A stretch of 64,000 bases of DNA from assembly GCA_025084515.1 (NCBI GenBank), contig JAJAGP010000352.1, forward strand, positions 248,001 through 312,000, read 5' to 3'. This document shows, piece by piece, positions 60,901 through 64,000 of this stretch; the first letter of the stretch is position 1; each line of letters opens with the position of its first letter. This DNA is from Ancistrus triradiatus (Eukaryota > Chordata > Actinopteri > Siluriformes > Loricariidae). The translations under genes were made by a program, and so were the position numbers. The notes beneath the pieces were generated by a model. The model saw only the letters and a list, made by a program, of their open reading frames with translations. It made no database searches and had not been told where the DNA came from.

Positions 60901-63900
60901 TTACATCCACTGAACCAGAGTGACAGTGTGATAGTATGGGCAGTGTTCTGCACTTCGGGTCCTGGCTTTCATCTGAATGTTAGTTTGACATGTACCTCCT
61001 AAACATTGTTGCAGACCAAGTGCACCCCTTCATGGTGACGCTGTTCCTTACTGAAAATGTTTGCATTCAGCAGGATAATGCACCCGTCACACTGCAGCAG
61101 TTGTTCAGTTTTGTCCTCCAGTTCCTCAGATCACAGTCTGATTGAGCAGCGATTTGCTGGACAACCAGTCTGAAACTGATTCTGTTTTATGATCGAAAAC
61201 TGGCACTGGCTAAGGTTGTATGTCTGTATGTCTAGATACAATGCTCCATTTAAGAAAGACATCCAGAGCTGGGCGTCTAAACTCTCCACCTCATCAGACG
61301 TGATTGAGCAGTGGGTCATAGTTCAGAACCTGTGGGTGTACCTGGAGGCAGTGTTTGTTGGTGGAGACATTGCCAAACAGCTTCCTCAGGTGCAGCATTT
61401 GAGTTGTATTATATGCAAGCATAATTAGTGATGCACTGATCCAATAATGAGCTTGTTAAGCAAATCAGATATGAACAAAACCTGTCTGTTATACATTTGA
61501 TAACGTCTCTTAATGATAGCCATGGTCTTTACTTGAAGCATGTTATTCTACAACCTGTTAAAGATCTTATATTATTGATGCAACAGAACAGAAACTCATC
61601 CTTGTAATAATTCTGAATGATCAGATTATAGGCAAATGTCTTTCTTTAAGGAAATTAAGTTAGCATGCCTGAAATATGCTGTGGTGCAGCAGAATAATAG
61701 CCCAGTGCAGGAACTTTTCCCTCTGAAGTTTTGATCTGCCTGTGGAATGTGTTATAGGAAGCAGAACGCTTCTTGGACATTGATAAATCATGGGTGCAGA
61801 TAATGCAGCGTGCCCATGAGATCCCCAGTGTGGTTAAGTGCTGTGTTGGAGATGAACTCATGGTCCAGCTGCTGCCTCACCTGCAAGAACAGCTGGAGTT
61901 CTGCCAGAAATCTCTCACAGGGTACACAGTTTGAGCTGCTGTTACTTAGTCGGTTATTCACTAATATGGGACAGTGTGTAACGTGTGGGCAGCCCTGATC
62001 CGTCCCCGGGTCTGCCACAAATAGGTCACACCCTTTTTGGTGGAGACCTTCATTGCTTTTTAACATCTTTTATATATTATTAATTAGAACTACACCTATA
62101 TGTTTCGGACTCTCAATATTATAATCATGATTGTGATATGATTGTTAATAACATTTATAACTGGACGAGTGTAATAAGTACATATTTTTATGTCCAGCTA
62201 TCTTGAAAAGAAAAGACTGCAGTTCCCCAGGTTTTTCTTCGTGTCTGATCCTTCTTTGCTGGAAATTCTGGGGCAGGCTAGTGATTCTCACACAATCCAG
62301 GTATTCACAGTCTCAGGATCGGTCTTGGTCTTATCTGTGTATTGAATGATAAGGAAAAATAATGCACGCTGTTGCTCCTAGGCTCATCTCCTGGGAGTGT
62401 TCGATAACGTCAATGAGGTGGAGTTCCATGTTAAGGAATATAATAAGATTTTGGCTGTGATTTCTCAAGAAGGAGAGAAAGTACCAGTACGTATGACCTG
62501 TGGCTCAACACCTTACGTCTTTCTGTATCTATTATCTGTATTATTAATATACACACAATATAAACATCACATGTATTAAACAATAGCGAAACATGCCCAT
62601 CTGTGTGAAGTATGTCAAGGAAAAGTAACAGAGTAGTAGTGGGAAGCAGAGGATGATGATCTCTCCTTGTAATATGTTTACTAGTTGGAACATCCTGTGA
62701 TGGCATGTGGACCTGTTGAACTCTGGCTGGGAGAGTTACTGATGCAGCAGCAGGCCTCTTTGCACTCAATTATAAGAGAAGCCGACCAGCAGATAAATGA
62801 CCCTGACTTCCAGCTCCTTCCTTTTCTCGAACAGTTTCAAGCTCAGGTAATAACACAGAAAGGTGTTTGTGTAATACGAGTTATAGTTTGGAGAAAAGGC
62901 GAGGTGAGTCGCTGTCATGCGGAACAGTTGTGTAACGATGGCCTACTGATGTGTGGGAGGTGAAAGAGTAAGGCATGTAAAAGGAGTTCATTCAGTCAGT
63001 AGAGCAATGTAAAGTGAGATAAGTGTCCAAATATTAGAACTTCACACTCTGCTGTTCTGATCTCAGGGCACTTTGTTGAGTGTTATGTCATGCTGTGGTT
63101 GTGTTTTACTAACTGAACACTCCACAGTGCTGTGAGGTCAGTGCTGTATGCATGTTTTAGAGTGGGTAAAGTACAAACCACGCAGTGTAGGGGATCACCA
63201 GGACTGAAACAGCAGCACAGCTATAATAAATTGTATTCTGATGTTTGTATATATGCATATACTGTATGTATGTGCCATTGTGTATTTCAGTGCTTCAATC
63301 GTTATAGTCTGGTAAGTATATAAAATTACTACTCTGTTACTTTGTTTTGTTATTGTTTTAAACAGCAGAAAAGGTTGCACTTATTTATTCGATACACAAA
63401 CAGAACACCACCTAATTAATTTGTTTTCATTCACACGAATGAAAGAAACTGGTATAATTGGTCCACTTCCTGCAGAGAGTAAAATGGATGAGCTTATATT
63501 ATGGTTTCAGTGGTTTGGTTTGAACTGAATGGACAGCACTGGTTTTTGTGACATCTGTGACATCCCTATTCCTGAATAGGGCTCTGATTAGAAAGATTTT
63601 TAGTGATGTCCAAATTTTTTGTGGACACTACATTACTTCACATATGTACTGTAGTTCCTGTAGTTCCCAGCGCACGCTGAAGTAAGTGTTGTCTGAATTC
63701 TGTCCCGCTGTCTTCCTTACTGGTGCCTTAAAAAGTGTTTTATATAGAACAGTCTGAGTAGTGACCTAGGGACAGGTGAGTAAGGGAACGGTTTCAGAAA
63801 CAGCTTCTGTACTTTAAGAGTGGAAGATGAACGAGGACAAAACCCTAGAAGATATGACTGTGGTGGCACAGCGGTTAAGCTACTGGACTGTTAATAATAT

Positions 63901-64000
63901 CCTGGGTTCAAATCCTACTTGTGGCAAGCTACCACTTTGGGTCCTTGAGCAAGATTCTTAACCCACAATTTCTTGGATTGTATCAGGTGCTCTGGGTAAG
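42646..64000 (+). CDS. dnah8: Axonemal dynein heavy chain 8-like, N-terminal 1780 aa (continues beyond window)
   Basis: Forty in-phase exons: 42646-42765, 42865-42999, 43366-43450, 43906-44057, 44147-44336, 45326-45489, 46775-46951, 47408-47521, 47624-47731, 48401-48502, 49639-49785, 49878-50075, 50185-50261, 50539-50638, 50740-50850, 51462-51597, 51683-51870, 51952-52032, 53010-53126, 53207-53326, 53460-53586, 53668-53771, 54042-54148, 54261-54333, 54450-54570, 55315-55487, 55787-55913, 56206-56441, 56530-56634, 57533-57646, 58301-58363, 58785-58885, 59503-59640, 59739-59979, 60652-60851, 61236-61389, 61758-61921, 62198-62300, 62382-62486, 62685-62846. It is an ATP-driven microtubule motor of outer arms in cilia and sperm flagella. 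The window holds the tail (DHC_N1, about residues 250-850) and linker (DHC_N2, about 1350-1780). It ends before the AAA1 P-loop. Blocks such as GEQLFGLPVTEY, LLQKLYGLYN, RKLPKGLRDWQAFLDLK and SESCPLLEMM fit DNAH8 better than its paralogue DNAH5. The 51597 donor is GC, not GT. 62847-64000 is intron. Confidence 0.92.
44902..45180 (+). mobile_element. Tc1-like transposase fragment in dnah8 intron
   Basis: ACACCAATCAGCCAAAATGATG is an element terminus. Downstream, GGAGCAAAGGAAGAAGGTGG continues as TCTGGTTCGATGAGTCCCTTTTT, reading KKVVWFDESLF, the first catalytic Asp region of Tc1/mariner transposases. The rest is missing. Confidence 0.6.
45838..45995 (+). repeat. Copy of the GGCGACAGTGGCAAGG dispersed repeat
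   Basis: GGACAGTGGAAAGGAAAAACTCC and GAAGAAACCTTGGGAGGACC match the copy at 15205, more diverged. Confidence 0.6.
47747..48332. mobile_element. 586-bp MITE with 29-bp terminal inverted repeats in dnah8 intron
   Basis: TACCGTATTTTTCGGACCAT (continuing to 47775) and 48304-48332 are inverted repeats with one mismatch in 29. A subterminal direct repeat CATAAAGCGCACCAGGTTAT occurs at about 47762 and 47829. There is no transposase, so it is non-autonomous. It lies 15 nt after a coding exon and ends 68 nt before the next. Confidence 0.85.
48867..48909. repeat. (AAT)n microsatellite
   Basis: Pure AAT run followed by TTTATTTATATAGCACC, the start motif of the dispersed repeat at 15205. Confidence 0.9.
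49069..49215 (+). repeat. Dispersed fish repeat fragment
   Basis: CAGTTAACCTAATGCATGTC, TTTGGACTGCGGGAGGAAACCGGAG and CCCAGAGTAAACCCATG form the conserved right part of the repeat also at 19430-19700. Confidence 0.55.
51598..51682 (+). other. dnah8: GC-AG intron of dnah8, 85 nt
   Basis: The exon ends CAATATG and the intron begins GCAAGT, then ends TTTCTAAAG. The flanking exons (136 and 188 nt) keep frame only with this GC donor: Q-Y-A-L-Q-A-T follows the family alignment. Confidence 0.75.
52765..52880 (+). repeat. Dispersed repeat fragment in dnah8 intron
   Basis: CTTATCCTGACCAGG, then GGACACCCTGGACAGGGTGC, a core common to fish repeats of the type at 19430. Confidence 0.5.
55030..55320. 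repeat. GGGCGATATGG-type dispersed repeat
   Basis: GGGGTGGACGATATGGTAAA, then ATCACGATACATGTGATTT resemble a MITE family with TGGGCGATATGG ends that is frequent in fish. Confidence 0.45.
56016..56105 (+). mobile_element. SINE fragment in dnah8 intron
   Basis: GGTGGTGTTGCAGCATTAAGG, ACTAGACTAATGACCC and GTCCAGGATTGAAGACCC keep the A-box and B-box order of the SINE at 63860. Confidence 0.4.
56862..57376. mobile_element. Palindromic Tc1-like MITE in dnah8 intron
   Basis: ACAGTACCAGGCAAACGTTC then GGACACACC at the left, and TGTGTCCAAACTTTTGACTGTA at the right, are inverted ends. Long inner arms pair too: AAGACATCAAAACTATGAGG (56948) with CTTCATAGTTTTGATGTCTT (57271). No ORF remains. Confidence 0.75.
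60001..60584. mobile_element. Possible MITE in dnah8 intron
   Basis: AAAGGGCTTTCAAATGAAA at the left and the complement of GGTGTGAAAAGGCCTTAA at the right are partly matching inverted ends. The interior is AG-rich and non-coding by splice context. Confidence 0.4.
60884..61180 (+). mobile_element. Second Tc1-like transposase fragment in dnah8 intron
   Basis: CAACAATCAGCCATAACATTAC is a terminus of the same type as at 44902. Downstream, CAGCAGGATAATGCACCCGT reads QQDNAP, the second catalytic Asp block of Tc1 transposases, followed by a decayed SPDLNPIEHLW-like region. It is 5'-deleted and frame-broken. Confidence 0.6.
63860..64000 (+). mobile_element. tRNA-derived SINE, cut by window end
   Basis: GTGGTGGCACAGCGGTTAAG (A box) and GGGTTCAAATCC (63904-63915, B box) form a Pol III promoter. 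GGCAAGCTACCACTTTGGG, CCTTGAGCAAG and TTCTTGGATTGTATCAGG follow. It is the best-preserved copy of the family in the window. Confidence 0.7.

Noticed and set aside
42646..62846. Assignment as dnah5 rather than dnah8
   Set aside because: Both paralogues align, but blocks such as LLQKLYGLYN, IPPQEASN and RYNAPFKK fit DNAH8 better from memory. A phylogeny would settle it.

Overview
This is a vertebrate nuclear window, almost certainly from a ray-finned fish. The genes are split by GT-AG introns and encode recognisable vertebrate proteins. The spaces between exons are full of Tc1/mariner, hAT-like and MITE remnants, tRNA-derived SINE copies and long CA/GT microsatellites typical of teleosts. Several repeats resemble ones I associate with catfish, but that assignment is weak. 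There are no bacterial or CRISPR-like features.

Layout, left to right. (1) 57-4374 (+): a CARD-type exon, two short linker exons and one giant 2.8-kb exon carrying degenerate internal repeats and an unrecognised C-terminal domain. An in-frame TGA precedes the CARD core. (2) 4.6-8.4 kb: repeats, including a 41-bp minisatellite lying just 3' of the next gene. (3) 8455-9753 (-): ypel5, complete, with a possible 5' noncoding exon near 11.55 kb and an unusual array of about 90-bp modules carrying NRF1-like motifs at 11.7-12.1 kb. (4) 12.2-17.4 kb: repeats only. (5) 17515-31551 (+): a phospholipase B1-like gene (29 coding exons, 645 aa) with one decayed and one intact GDSL lipase repeat. (6) 31.6-33.5 kb: repeats, including an hAT-like MITE. 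(7) 33572-39890 (-): bpnt1, complete at 307 aa, with a noncoding first exon near 40.8 kb. (8) 40.9-42.6 kb: divergent intergenic region with a large inverted-repeat array. (9) 42646 to the window end (+): the first 40 exons (1780 aa) of an axonemal dynein heavy chain, best matching dnah8. It stops just before the AAA motor.

I rebuilt the exon structures by hand from splice sites and reading-frame phase. For plb1, bpnt1, ypel5 and dnah8 every junction keeps the frame, so those models are strong. The genes do not form a pathway: ypel5 (CTLH ubiquitin-ligase partner), plb1 (lipid hydrolysis), bpnt1 (sulfur-nucleotide clearance) and dnah8 (ciliary or flagellar outer arm) are unrelated neighbours. 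The least understood locus is the CARD-repeat gene at the left edge.
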